NCBI GenBank assembly: GCA_015680685.1
Contig: MNCI01004869.1
Location: 135,781 to 179,600, forward strand
Reading direction: 5' to 3'
From: Gnetum montanum
Taxonomy: Eukaryota; Streptophyta; Gnetopsida; Gnetales; Gnetaceae
DNA: 43,820 nt
Position 1 is the first letter of the stretch. Each line of letters begins with the position of its first letter. Both the position numbers and the translations under genes were made by a program. Positions 20,047 through 32,300 of this stretch are shown here, piece by piece. The notes under the pieces are model-generated. The model was not told the DNA's origin. It ran no database searches and worked only from the letters and a program-made list of their open reading frames with translations.

Positions 20047-20394
20047 TTGGCAAAGGTACGCACAATATGGGATTATTTAGATGAGAAATTTGAAACTACT
20101 CTTAAGATTGCTAAAGAGTCCAAAGAACAAGGTAGTGATTATGACCGAAGGAGAATGAAAGAAGCTAAATGTGCCCACCAAAGGGGTAAGGGCAAAGCTA
20201 TTTCCATAGAGGAGGTTTTGAAATTTGAAACAAATAATGATAGTGGATGTGACATCCATTACTATGATCATCCTAAAAGATGTTACCCCATTGTGTCACA
20301 CTTACAAGCCTTTGGGGTGTATGATCTAAATCCTAGACTAGTAAGAAGGCAAGCACCTAGAAGGTTGCCTTATCCTCTAGGTGACTGTAGGTAG
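20047..20394 (+). pseudogene. gag C-terminal domain with knuckle-like cluster (element 2)
   Basis: The best preserved gag fragment, with 115 open codons. It begins as a charged helical stretch (IWDYLDEKFETTLKIAKESK), continues with a basic RGKGKAISIEEVLKFE segment, and reaches CDIHYYDHPKRC near 20249-20284. By comparison with element 1 (C-x2-C-x3-H-x4-C), the second Cys is His here. The basic tail LVRRQAPRRLPYPLG follows. Its likely role is genomic RNA binding. A Pro/His-rich linker with stops continues to the protease. Confidence 0.65.
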
Positions 20395-20930
20395 TTCCAT
20401 CAACAGTAAGCCTACTATCCAAGTGGAGCTCCACCCTAACATCATGAGTAGTACCGGCAGTGGAAACATTCATAGTCATGGGGGATGCCACCACCAAGGT
20501 AGTAGTACCTTTACTAGTAACCAGATCCCTATGGGTACTACGTTCAGTAACCAATTTCTCTACATGACTCTTCTAGTCACACATCATTCCAACATCACTA
20601 CTACCCTCCTAAATATTATAAATCTCTATCTCTAAGAAAGAAATCCCCATTTCCATTCTATCCACATCATCCTTCTACACATGTACCTCCACCCTCAACT
20701 CAACTACCACCAACTCCTTCCATGCAACATAAAATTCCTGCCCAACCGCAATAAAGAAACACTATGAAGGCTATTAACTTACATCTAACTCCTTAGTTAG
20801 GTGGTTTAGAGAAAAAACCCTAAAAAGACCTTTCTTTTGAAGTAGCAATCCTTCTAAACCCTAACATACACATGTGGCGATGACCCTACTTCTTCCTCAT
20901 CCTTTGCATCTTTATTTAAAAACCCTTCAA
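20395..20930 (+). pseudogene. Pro/His/Tyr-rich gag-protease linker (element 2)
   Basis: Degenerate linker homologous to 1900-2500 in element 1, with shared phrases such as PPPR and PDPYGYYVQ. It contains AGTCATGGGGG at 20474. Many stops are present; no domain is recognised. Confidence 0.55.
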
Positions 20931-21843
20931 ACGAAATGCCTCCCAAAGTGCATACTGTGATGTTAACCCATCTTGTTATGATTGGATTAAGGTTGGTCAC
21001 CTTCCCAAGAAAAGATTTGATCCTAGATGTCCTTTAATTTATTTGCAAATTACTAGAAATAAGCCTTGCAAGGCTCTTCTAAACTCAGGTTTTGGTGTGA
21101 ATTTGATTTTCCATTAAATGTACAAAGCCTAGAACCTACCTCCACTCAAGAAGAGCAACATTGATCTTAAGTTGGTAGATCAATCAATCATTGTCCCCTT
21201 GGGACTAGTGGAGGACATTATAACCACCATTTGTGGGTGATCCTATCCTGCTGACTTCCTAGTGATTTGTGTTGATAACTATAAGGGGAAACTTCCAATC
21301 ATCATGGGAACGGCTTGGTTGAGAACCATTGATGCATGGATGAGAATTAGAGACCTCTCCTTGGAAATTTCCAAGGAAAATTAATTTGGAAAGATAGAGA
21401 AGAAGCACATTCTATGCATTGCGTACAATGACACAGGCTGCAATTATGTGTAGAAACTATAGTTTGTAAAAAGCACATACATCACAACATGCAAACAGTA
21501 TGTTGATGTGACTAAAATTCAAAGTTGTCTATATGTAGTAGCCACAAAATAGGAGGACACCTAGCGGCTAATAGCTAATGTAGAAAGTAGTTCAACAATA
21601 TGCATGGAACCAACTAAGAGCCTTACAAGTGTCTACATTCAAGGCATGGATGAATTAGAGTAAGTTCATCACCAACTCTCTGATGATGAACCTAATGAAA
21701 CCAACTGGGAAGAGTTGGAGATCCTTGAAAGATTTAATTAGGAGCCCCTTGAGCTAAAACCTTTACTGGTTATAATGAAATATGTCTTATTAAATAATGG
21801 GAAGCCAATTATCATCAATGCCAACCCTGCTCTTGTATAGAAA
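20930..21843 (+). pseudogene. Aspartic protease and linker (element 2), catalytic Asp lost
   Basis: The protease fold wording matches element 1 (WIKVGHLPKKRFDPRCPLIY, PLGLVEDIITT, LPIIMGTAWLRTIDAW). The active site reads LLNSGFGVNLIF: the catalytic Asp of D-S-G is Asn (AAC at 21082). It continues into the linker (ICMEPTKSLTSVYIQGMDEL, YVLLNNGKPIIINANPA). The linker stops abruptly where the LTR starts. It would have processed Gag-Pol; this copy is inactive both by the Asn change and by stops. Confidence 0.82.
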
Positions 21844-24575
21844 TGTTACATCCCATCTAGAGATAGTAGGTATGGTCATCCACTTATGAGTTATACATTA
21901 CATCTGGAGTCCCAATGGGTTTTTGTTGATGAGTTAATGTAGTTTATATGTTATGAGGCTTTTTCTTTATGTTATGATTATGATGTCTTTACATACTTAA
22001 CTAATGTGATTATGTACACTAGCCCTATGTGATGTATTAGACAGATGATGTTGTTGGAAAGGGTGTTGGATTGGGGTACAAGAGCATCTATTTGGTATGT
22101 TTTTATGCTTTATGTGTAACTTTGGTATGTAGGCATATTTACTACAACACTATGTTGCATAATTTTCAAGTGCGATTTTTGCATGTGAATGTGTAGAGCA
22201 TATCATAAGGATGTCGTAGGTTCAAACGAATTTTGATTTGGAGTCCCAATGTGTCTAATACACATGATTAAAGTTTATAGTATTAGTTGCGAAGACAAAA
22301 AATAAAAATAACTTATGAAAATTTTTCCTTAAAAAATAATAAATAATTCAAATGAAAAAAAAAAGGTAAAGTAAAAGTCATGTTAGGTTGCATGTGACGT
22401 GCACTACCTTGGTTTTGTATTTTTGTTTTATGGTAACATAAGCATAAAAGTAATGTTAGGCATAAACCTTGTTTTTAAAATTTTTAACATAAGAGACCCA
22501 CCATCCTTTTGCACCACCACTTTGCAACATGCTCAAGTTTTCTCTATTTCTTTTATTTTTGCAGAAACAAAAATGCATAGGAGCCTATTTTCTTTTATTT
22601 TCTTTTTGCTTTCTTCTTCTATTCAACATTTTTTTGAATTCTGAGCTCTCTAGGCAGTTTTTCCTTACTTTGGACCTAGATTTGGAGTTGTTGTAGTCAT
22701 ATCTACATAGGTGTAGAACTGATTGAGAGTGAAATGGAGTCTTGCTATATTTTTGAGGATTTTCTACTTGTTTTGGCCTTTTTGCACAACAATTGTAATT
22801 GGTGGGTTATCTTTACCTTTTCACTATATTTTTGTGCTAGATTAGTATATATGGTTATGCAATCTGGGCATGTGGGCTGATAGCTCAAGGATTGAGCTTG
22901 GACATGTTATTTTGTCTATTTTCCCAAAATTGTTTGATTTTGGTTACAAATTGTGGATTAATATATATGCAATATATGGGATGATGTGGACTTATAGAAT
23001 ATTATATGTGGTGTTTCTAAGACTTGTATGATTAGAATATTCTATGTGTGGGGCCTATTGGGGCACAAGTATTTTTACGCATTTCAACCCTTTCTAGTGG
23101 TAAATATTATTTTATTAATCAAAATTTGAATGCACATAGCTTTGCTTCTAGGAGTTTGATTTAGGTAAAATTAGTGTTGTTGGGATTGTTTTGGAAAGTA
23201 TTTTATAATCATGAAATTAGTTTCCTCTTTGAGCATGTATCATTTTGTAGGTTATTATAGTGGTCATTTGTATAGAAGTATGTGTCTTTCGAGAAGTATG
23301 GTTTTGTTTTTTCATATCAAGATCTTCATGTTGTTTTGTTACATCATGTTATTATTTTCATGGAATGGCTATAACTATTAGGGATGGATATGTGTAGTTA
23401 TGTTTTTTTAGGTGTGTTATGCTTATGACATGTGTTGGCTTAAGCTAGTCAAACTGTGTATATGTTTTCATGATGATGCTTGTGACTGTCATTGGTGGGT
23501 GGTGCTAGCATGAGGGTGTGGACCGATTGGTGACGAGGCACCCTCAAGGTAGTATGGATTGATCCCCACTGTGATGCATCAGTGAGGCTCCTATCTCAGG
23601 CTTCATCTTGAGAGTGGGAGAGTGTAGGTATGTTCATCCCTATGGCTGGTCCATGGCATAGGTGTGTTCATCCCTATTGCCAATCCTCTAGAAGGCTAGT
23701 GGTTGTGAGTCACAAGTTGATGGACCCTAGCATTAGTTGGATAAAGAAAAGACTAATAAAAATCTTGCAAGCAATGGCTATTGTGAGTACTCATGGAAAT
23801 GTTTCACATGCTACATTGAGTGTGGATATGCTAGCCACCACATGGGCTATGTATGTGGTAGTATCAATTTGTGAGGAATATCATTGATTATGTGTTCTAA
23901 TTGGATTATGATTGTATGGATCATGGACTATTTAATGGTATATCATTGATATGATGACATGGGTAGGATAGATGATGTCAAATCATGGCTTTATTTATGA
24001 TTGTATGATAGTATGTTAGCATTATGGGTAATATGGTGTGTGTTTTCTTGAGCATGCATAAGACTAACAATTATTGAAGGTTTCCTTGTACCCCACTCCT
24101 CTCCTCTAGTGTAGCACTTGTCAATCATCTAGCAAGAGAAGTGTAAAGGCTTCCCACTCAATTATGTACTGACTTTATTTAATTACAAGGAAAAGGCATA
24201 GGAGCCTAAACGAGCATGAAGAGGAAGGCTAGGGGAGAGGAAACTCTTCAGTGCTTGGTTAATGTATATTTTCATGTATAGTAGTGTCAACTAGATATCC
24301 TTGTATGAAACTCTTTGTACTCTTCTATATACAATGATGAGGTTTATGTGTTTTTGTATTTAGCAAAGTAGTGTATAGTTTACTTTATGTAGAGACATGC
24401 ATTTTTATAACATGATATGTATGTGTAGTTTTTGGTGTGGTAGGGAAGTTCTATACCGTTTAACCTTTCTTATTATCATCTATTGTGCACATTATTGGTT
24501 TTAGTTATCATGCTTCCATGCTAAGATTACTTGTTCCTAGGCATCACCCTACCCTAGTTAGGATGGGGTGTTACA
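21844..24575 (+). repeat. 5' LTR of a Tekay/Del-like gypsy element (2.73 kb)
   Basis: It starts TGTTACATCCCATC and ends GATGGGGTGTTACA, near-perfect terminal inverted repeats with TG...CA ends. It is followed three bases later by a tRNA-iMet primer-binding-like site. That order fixes it as a 5' LTR on the plus strand. GTAGGTATGGTCATCC-like words recur at 21868, 23626 and 23650. No internal gene is credible. Long LTRs with these ends, followed by a gag of this type, are usual for the Del/Tekay chromovirus group. It truncates element 2, so it is the younger insertion; no 3' LTR was found in the window. Confidence 0.85.
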
Positions 24576-24578
24576 TTA

Positions 24579-24590
24579 TGGTATTAGAGC
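24579..24590 (+). promoter_or_regulatory. Primer binding site, tRNA-iMet type
   Basis: TGGTATTAGAGC, one mismatch from the common plant PBS TGGTATCAGAGC, begins three bases after the LTR end. Confidence 0.85.
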
Positions 24591-24654
24591 TAGTTTACTC
24601 TGATGTTGTATGATGGTTGGGGTACTCACCCATTTTTGATTTAGGTTACAAAGA

Positions 24655-25690
24655 TGTATAGTAGGCATGGTCATGATGTTGGTGGGGCCCGTAGACTAGA
24701 AGGGCCTAATGATAGATAGGAGTAGCCTCCTCAAACATCTAGTAGTGGTCCTACAAATAAAAAACTAGAGCTTATACAATAATTATTACAAATCCTACAA
24801 TAGCATGTTGCAACTAGTGATGCTCCCATTCCCATGATTGAGGAAGTGGGAAGTGGTAGTGGTAGTGGAGGCTCAAAAGAATCAAATAGGTAGCCTATTA
24901 ATAGGGAACTAGTGGAGCAGTTTCAAAAATTGGAACCTCATAAATTTGATGGCACTAAGGATCCCACTGTGGCTACAAAATGGTTGGAGGTCAAAAGGCT
25001 TTTGATTTGATGGGTTGTTCATCAGTTCAGCAAACACACTTGGTAGTTTATCAATTAGTTAGTATTTCCTGGCATTGGTGGATGACTAAAGAGCAAGCCA
25101 ATGGATGAACTCATCAAGAGATGGCATGGGATGATTGTATAGCATCTTTCAAAGGTCATTATTATCTACCAATATGCAAAGGTCAAGGAGGACGAGTTTT
25201 ATCATTTGTATTAGTGTAGTTGGTCTATGGCAGAGTATGATGCTCGTTTCTCTAAGCTGAGTAGTTATGTAACCTAGATGCAGATAGATGCTTAGGCATG
25301 GAAAAACAGGTTTTTTCAAGGTTTGAGACCATCTTTGAAGGATCACTTATTACCTCTCAAATTGACTTCCTATGATGAAGCTAGAACAGTATCCATGAAT
25401 TTAGAGAGGAGTTAGCACAAAGATACAATGCATAGAGAGAGGCCACAGGGGCAGAAGAGAGGGCCAACATCTAGGAAGAGGCCTAGCCCCTCTAAGAAAG
25501 CTCATGACCATGGAGGAGAGTGCCCAACACCCACTCATGATCCTACTATTGGAGATGGCCCCAAAAGGACCTTCCATCATGAGCCAAGCCACACTCCCAT
25601 AAGAACCTTACAGTTGGGGCAATGCTCCAAGCTTACAACTTCAAGCATCCAACAAGAACCCCCAAGTAGAGTGTTTAAGGGTTAGGCAAT
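24655..25690 (+). pseudogene. gag of the Tekay/Del-like element, truncated
   Basis: It begins at ATG 24655 (MYSRHGHDVGGARR). The Gag core is recognisable as a retrotrans_gag domain: ELVEQFQKLEPHKFDGTKDP, WLEVKRL, then MAEYDARFSKLSSYV and FFQGLRPSLKDHLLPLKLTS. A basic, Pro-rich tail follows (RERPQGQKRGPTSRKRPSPS), open to 25685. Several in-frame stops and frame changes occur. No C-x2-C-x4-H-x4-C knuckle, protease or pol follows before 26739, so the element is cut or was a gag-only derivative. Gag would form the virus-like particle. Confidence 0.75.
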
Positions 25691-26729
25691 GATTACCGAT
25701 CAAATAATAATGCAACTATCTTAGAACTAGGGTATAACACTAGCAACAAAGGAGTGACTTCTCCATAGGTGGTATCTTAATGGACACCTTCACTTTTGAT
25801 CATTCATTTTACTTTGTTATTTAGTTACTTTGTTTTTGTTTCTTTGTACTTCTCAGATTATTTTTTTCTTTTATATTTTTTTTACCATGTTTTTAACTTT
25901 TGCTATTCCTATTTTTCATTTTTATTGAGTTATCTTCCTATTTTCTTTTGCATGATCATATCTTTAGACTAGTGGTCCTTTTGTGCATGGGTTTTCTTTA
26001 TGTTTCCCATTTGTTAATGGTTGAGATCCCTAGTATGGTGGCCAATGATGGATACTAACAATTGTTCATCCATTTCCTTTGGTATCCTCTTAGTCATCTA
26101 GATATATAAAACCTAGGGTAATTCTTACTTTTGGTATGTCTTTAACCATGTTTCCTTTTAATAATTTATCTTTGCTAATTAACCTAGGTATGTTGCATAC
26201 CTTAGTTTAATTAAGGAGTGGGGAAGGATAACCAATTAATAAAGGATATGATAGTAGGGTATAACCAACATGGAAGCTAAACCAAAAACATGTTAGGGAA
26301 TGAGTTAGAGGTAAGTAATGCATCTTGGATCCTTAAATCATAGGAAAGGTTTAGACCTTGAGAATATACAACATTCTTACACCTAATAAAGCAAAGCTTA
26401 TGAGGTGATGTCAAATCCAAATAATCCTAAGTAGGGCCTTCCTAATTGACTTATATGTGGACTCATATTCAAGAATGAGAATCTATCATCAAAAGAAGAA
26501 TAAGCATATATACATACTTAGTAAATAATTAGTAAAAAAACATTTGGTCAATGGACAAGTCTAATTTTTATTTTATTATTCTTGATGTTTTTCTTATTAG
26601 ATGTCAACATGTTTTTAATGTGTTAAGACTAAAAAAAATATATCTTGGAATAACAATAGAATAATTTTATGCATCTATTATTTATTTATTTATTTTCACC
26701 TTTATGGCCAAGCACTAGCCAAAGGCTAG
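25691..26729. other. AT-rich non-coding stretch, possible 3' UTR of another element
   Basis: A T-rich opening (25790-25950) resembles in style the post-pol region of element 1. Open frames are short and implausible. It includes a palindrome ACTAGCC-AAA-GGCTAGT (26714-26730) just before a purine-rich tract and the inverted repeat. If 26740 is an LTR start, this is the 3' UTR of the element that owned it; otherwise unassigned. Confidence 0.35.
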
Positions 26730-26739
26730 TTGGGGGCTA
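26730..26739 (+). promoter_or_regulatory. PPT-like tract abutting the inverted repeat
   Basis: TTGGGGGCTA lies immediately before TGTTGAACC, the layout of a purine tract before a 3' LTR. Confidence 0.4.
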
Positions 26740-28935
26740 TGTTGAACCTCACAAAATGTTTTATGTAAATAGTAATGGATATAGTATTTTACATATAAAA
26801 AATCATCAATTTTTTCTAGCTAAAGTGATATGAACTAATGATGTTTATTTTGACTATTGCAGGTAATCGAAGTTGCAATAAAGATTGATAAAGATAATAT
26901 CAATCGAAATCAAGATTGCAATAAAGATTGATATAGGAGATATCAATCCAAATAGAAATAGTGATAAGGATTGATATCATGGATTTCTATAGATAGGATC
27001 AGGAGGAAAAAATTTAGATATTGATCAAAGTAGAGATGAGCAACTTGCAACCATGATCGTGGGAGATCGAGGCTACGATGGAAATTGACAAACCAAATAT
27101 CAATTAACATCAATGCCTATGATAAGAATCAATTATCTCATATTTAATTTTGGATGCCCTTGAAGTATAAATTCATGTCTAGATTAAAATCATAAGTGTG
27201 CACTCGGTGAGCACCCAACATGAACCAATTGGACAACATTTGTGAATCCATTAGGCACCAAAGATGTGCAACCAAGTGATGAACCCAGCAATCACCAAAG
27301 GTGTGCACCCAGGATTAATACCCAAGAAAATCCACATCAATGTTAAAGTTTAATTTCTTTAAAGAATTATTATGTGAGGATTCATTGAGCATTGTGGCAA
27401 CTATAGACCATTAGAGTCCATCGTCGAGCTATCAAGGTGGCTACACTGTGGAAATAGAAAGGCAGAATCACAATTTAGCTAAAGTCTCCCTTGTAATTTT
27501 CATCATCAACTATGCTTGTAACTTTCACTCCAATTTGATTTAATTATAAATCTTTATTCTTGAACTTGTGATTAGAAGTTAGAATAAAGGTTCATAATTT
27601 TACTTATGAGTGACAAGCATAAATGTGGAATTTGTTTGGATTTGTTTTTAACCATTTATTGTCTTAATGATTCTTTTGACTTTTGAACCATTCATCCATG
27701 GGATATGACTTGCAGATTAGTCATAGATAAGGTAATAATTTCTACAACAAAAGAAACAAAGATAAAGATTAATGGTATCCAGCACCAAATTTTGTCTAGC
27801 TCGTTAATTTGTGCCATTGTCTATGACAAGCCAGGCAAAATTTGGTGCTAGATACAGTTAATCTTTATCTTTGTTTCTTTCATTGTAGAAATTTTCATCT
27901 CATTTTTAATAGACCTGCAAGTTGTATCCTGGGGAGAAACAATTCAAAAGTTAAAAGAATCATTTAGATAATAAATGGTTAGAATCAAATCCAAACAAAT
28001 TCCACATTTATGACCATCACTCATAAGTAAAATTGAGAATTATCACTCTAACTTCTAACATTAAGTTCACAAGTGAAAATTAATGATTGAATCAAATTGA
28101 AATCATAAATACAAAGATTATGAAGATGACAAGGGAGACTTCACCTAATTTGTGATTTTTCCTTGGTGTCTCGACAATGCAGCAACTTTAACAACACAAC
28201 ATTAGACTCTAATGGTTTTGATTACCACAAAGCTAAACATATCTTTCCTTAACAATTTCAAAGGGGATGAGACTTCAACTTGACATGGGTTTGTTTAGGG
28301 TATTAATCCTAGATGCACACCTTTGGGGAATATTAGGTTCATCACTAGGCTATACACCTTTGGTGCCTGTTGGGCTCACGACTAGGTTGCACACCTTTGG
28401 TGCCTAATGGATTCACAAATGGTGCCCAATGGGTTCATGTTGGGTGCTCATAAAGTGCACACTTTGGATTTTAATTTGGTGATGTATTTATGCTTCAAGA
28501 ATATCTAGAATGAAATATGAGATAATCGATCCTTGTCACAAGCATCAATGTCAATTGATATTTGTTTTGTGAATTTCCATCACACCCTCAATCTCTTGCA
28601 ATCATCGCTACAAGTTATTCATCTTTGCTTTGATCAATATCTAGATTTATTCCTCTTAATACTATCTATAAAAATCAATGATATTGATCCTTATTGTTAT
28701 TTCTATTTGAATTGATATCTCCTATATTGATATTTATCGCAATCTTGATTTTGATTGATATTATCTTTATCAAATTTTATCACAAATTTGATTACCTACA
28801 ATAGCCAAAATAAACATCATTAGTTCATATCACTTTAGGTAGCAAAAATCAATGATTTTTGATATGTTGAATGATTAAAACATTAAAATACTATGTCCAT
28901 TACTATTTACATAAAACATTTTATGGGTTTTAACA
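26740..28935. repeat. 2.2-kb imperfect inverted repeat with LTR-like ends
   Basis: The left arm (26740 to about 27790) and right arm (about 27835 to 28935) are reverse complements over roughly 1 kb each, with small indels. Examples: CATAAATGTGGAATTTGTTT at 27629 against its complement near 27983-28010; AAATGTTTTATGTAAATAGT at 26755 against its complement near 28905; CACCAAATTTTG against CAAAATTTGGTG at the centre. The ends are TGTTGAACC on the left and GGTTTTAACA on the right. The central unpaired region is only about 30-40 bp. The arms contain short CACCAAAGGTGTGCA-type repeats. No ORF is credible. It abuts the truncated gag of element 3 without a visible target duplication. Confidence 0.88.
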
Positions 28936-30500
28936 AACAACGTGCCCAGATTTGAGGGTGGATAACATGCATGTCCACAACACCACCTTCAAGCATTCTA
29001 TGATGCCTACACCCTATAGAACATAGAGAGTGATTAGTAGAAACTTAAGTTGTTTCCTCTAGAACTCATCAAAGAGGTGGACAGTTTTTATAGATCATTG
29101 GAATTAGAATCAACCAAAAGATGGAGTACCATGCTTGAGATTTTTAATGACAAATATCAAGCCTACTCTTGGGTGTCCAATCTTAGAAAACGAATCCAAG
29201 GCTAGAAGTAAGGGATCCACGAATCCCTTGATGTGGAAATGGGAAGATACTATTCTCTTTTACATAGATGCATAGGCCACAAATTTTCCCAAGGGAGTAG
29301 CTTAGGCACATTGTTGATGGACTATGGAACAAAACTAGGGAAACCCTTAGGGTTTATGCCCAAGGCAAATTATCTGAGATGACTACCCATCGTATCCAAA
29401 GAGTCATTGAACAAGTGACAAAGGAATAAGGTGAACTAAGGAAGAGAGAATTAGCTGAGGAGTATAATAGAGATCCATCCATTGGAAAGAGAGATGTATG
29501 AGTGTGCAATTAACAAAAGGAGAAAACCCTATATGAGGTAATACAAAATAAGATGCTATTTATCCAAAAATCTATTACAGATATAGAAAATGAGATAGAA
29601 AAGATGTGGGATTCGATAGATGAAAAGTTTGCAATAGCTCTAAAAATTATGAAGGAAAGAATTGAGTAGGCCCTTGTCAAAGGAAAGGAAAAGAAAAAGA
29701 AAAGAGATTTTAGATAGAAAGGAAAAGTAGCTTCAGTGACAAACTATTTGGATACAAGCTTGGATGAAGAGAAAAGATGTTCTATGGACCAGTATGATCA
29801 CCATAAGTGATGTTGTCCTATCTTGGCACATTTTCAAAAAATTAGGGTCATATGCACTGAACCCAAGATACATCAAGAAGGAAATGCCCAAATAGTTACC
29901 TTATCATCAAGGTAACCACTGATAAACCTTTCAACCAACTTACTACCCCAGTGGAGCTAAACCACAACCATAGGAGTAGTACGATCAATAGTGGTAGAAA
30001 CCACAATCATGGGTGATGCTACCACTTAGACAATAGTATCCATATTGGCACCCAAACCCTTATGGATATTGTCTAATGCCTAATTTCTCTAGGGAATGCA
30101 ATGGTTCAAAATTCTTAATATTACCCACTGGAATACCATAGGCTAACACCTTTAAGGATGGACTCCAATCAGTACGTACATCCAAAAGCAAATTTCATTA
30201 GGTCAATCACCTAACCATTTAGCACTTATAATACCACTTATAATGAAAGGAAAATTTTCATCATAGCCTAAACAAAGGAATGGAACTAGGGTAGTCAACA
30301 TATAGGAGGAGACAATCATGCATGAACCATAATCCAAGCAATGACCGTTCTTCCAAACAAGTCTTGAGAAGGTTCAAAGAATGGGGAACACACCTACTTC
30401 TACTCCACCCCCATCCAATCCTCAAAGAAATGATAATCTTTCATCATTTTCTAATACAAATGTAACAACTATAATGCTGACACAAACTATTACTTATTGG
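28936..30500 (+). pseudogene. gag remnant (element 3)
   Basis: The core segment reads LFPLELIKEVDSFYRSLELE, MLEIFNDKYQAYSWVSNLRK and MGRYYSLLHRC, matching element 2. A C-terminal part around 29580-29800 (KMWDSIDEKFAIALKIMKER, then KGKEKKKKRDF) leads to CSMDQYDHHK-stop-CC at 29774-29812. In this degenerate knuckle the second Cys codon is now Asp. A Pro/Tyr-rich linker full of stops follows. The N-terminal third is lost at the border with the inverted repeat. Confidence 0.7.
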
Positions 30501-31440
30501 ATCAAGGCAAGAAAACTTCCTCAAAAGTGAACAAATCTAAAAAGTCCCTTAGTATACCTTCAAGTACTAGGTAAGAAACCATGTAAGGCTCTACATGATT
30601 CTGGGTCAAGGATGAACCTAATATCACAAGATATGTATCAAGAATAGAATCTACCACCATTGAATAAAAGCAACATTCAACTAGAGCTTGGAGACCAATC
30701 AATCACAGTTCTACTAGGATAAGTGGATGATGTGATCACTACTATTAGTGGATAGTCCTACACTACTAACTTTCTAATCATTTATGTAGGTTTAAATAAG
30801 GGAAAATTTCCAATCATAATGGGAAGGACTTGGCTTAGCACTATCAATTCTAAAATTAGTATTGGAAATTTGTCCTTAAATATTTCCAAGAAAGATGAAG
30901 CTAGGATTATTTAGTGATGCAGAGTTTCATGTATTACATACAACGATAACATGTGTAGTTACATGAAGAAGACATGGGTAATCAAACAATGAGATAATAA
31001 AACATGCAACAAATGTGTTGAAGAAATGTATGTGAAAAATGTTTGTATGTGGAAGCCACCCAACAAGAAGGCACCCAATGGTTGATCATAGATAGTGAAA
31101 CTAAATCAAACATATACATGAAACCAATAAATCAAATAATAAATGCCTACGTAGAAGAAGTTGATAGGTTAGAGCAACTAAGAAGAGGACATCCCTATCC
31201 ACATGCAAATCAAGAAGAAGAGATAAAATAGGAATAGTTAGAGATTCTAGATAACGTTTAACTAGAACTGCTAGAATTAAAGTTTCTACCAACAATGCTT
31301 GATTATGCTTTCTTAAATAATCAAAAGCCAATCATAATCAATGTCAACCTAGATAAAGGACAAAAGAAGAAGTTGTTGGAAGTGGTCAACAAGCAGCCCA
31401 CAACATTCACATGGTCTTATGATGAGATCATAAGAATTGA
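30500..31440 (+). pseudogene. Aspartic protease and linker (element 3)
   Basis: The catalytic triad is kept in HDSGSRMNLISQDMY (GAT TCT GGG at 30597-30605). Further matches to elements 1 and 2 are LPPLNKSNIQLELGDQSITV, FPIIMGRTWLSTINSKI and a linker with EELEIL-like and YAFLNNQKPIIINVN phrases (near 31302-31347). Stops interrupt it at least five times. Its role would be polyprotein processing. Confidence 0.78.
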
Positions 31441-32300
31441 TCCTAGAATTTGTCAATAATGAATATATACTGATCCAATAGTAAACTGATGATGCCAACT
31501 ATAGAGAAGGCTAAAACCAAAACTTAAAGAAGTGGTCAAGTAAGAATTGGAAAAATTACTAAATTTCATATTCATATATCCCATTGTAGATAGTAAATGG
31601 ATCATTCCTTTGGTAATCATTCCAAAGAGGGGAGGCAAGTGACAAGTATGCATTGAATTCTGATTGTCAAACTCTATTACATTCAAGCATAATTTTCCTT
31701 TGCCATTTGTTGATAAGTCTTAGATACTATTGTAGGACATGAGTACTACAGTTTTCTAGATGGGTACAATGGATATAATCAGATTATAATTGTGACTAAG
31801 GACTATGAGAAGATAATGTTCACCAATCCATGGGGAGTGTTTGCTTACAAAGATATGCCTTTCAGCCTTTGTAATGCACCAACAACCTTCCAAAGACTCG
31901 TACTTAGCATCTTCCAGAAACAAATAGGAAATGATGTTGGATGAATTTTCAATGTATGGGCTAGATTTTAAACAAGCACTAGACCATCTAGAGTGGGTGT
32001 TAAAGAGATGTGTAGAGACTAATTTAAAGCTCAATTGGAAAAAAAGCCATCTTATGGTCTAGGATGGGATCATCTTAGGGCACAAAATCTCATAGAAAGG
32101 AATAAAGGTGAACCCTTATAAAATCAAAGTCATCAAGAACATCATCTAGAGGCCAAAATTTGTTAAAGATGATTGATCATTTTTGGGCCATACGAGGTAC
32201 TACTAGAGATTCATAGATAATTTTTAAAAAACTTATCATTTTTGGGCCAAACAAGGTACTACAAAAGATTCATAGAGAATTTTTCAAAAACTACAAAACT
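31440..32300 (+). pseudogene. Reverse transcriptase (element 3)
   Basis: Pieces align to element 1 RT: RLKPKLKEVVK, IFIYPIVDSKWIIPLVI, the LPFVDK region, and a catalytic loop region reading MLDEFSMYGLDFKQALDHL. There the second Asp of D-D is Glu (GAA at 31943) and a few codons before it are missing. VLKRCVETNLKLNWKKSHL follows. The 59-bp tandem duplication at 32176-32293 falls in the C-terminal FLGHxxYYxRFI segment and shifts the frame. Non-functional. Confidence 0.82.
32176..32293. repeat. 59-bp tandem duplication inside pol
   Basis: ATCATTTTTGGGCC starts at 32176 and again at 32235, followed by near-identical text through ATTCATAGA and AATTTTT. It duplicates part of the RT end. Since 59 is not a multiple of three, it breaks the frame. 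Confidence 0.9.

Larger units (their letters stand above)
18405..21843 (+). mobile_element. Ty3/gypsy Tat/Athila-type element 2 (gag and protease only)
   Basis: It has the same gag and protease wording as elements 1 and 3, with the most complete gag of the three. The reading ends in the PR-RT linker (IIINANPA near 21817), exactly where the TGTTACATCCC LTR begins at 21844. RT, RNase H, integrase and both LTRs are not in the window at this locus. The simplest account is a later insertion of a Tekay/Del-like element into this copy, followed by loss of the right half. No TGATGAG LTR was seen upstream of 18405. Confidence 0.85.

Noticed and set aside
25428-25685. Independent basic protein gene (85 codons)
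   Set aside because: It continues the gag reading of the Tekay/Del-like element and has the basic, Pro-rich make-up of a Gag tail.
28533-28715. 60-codon plus-strand frame in the right arm of the inverted repeat
   Set aside because: It is not preserved in the complementary left arm and has no protein signature.
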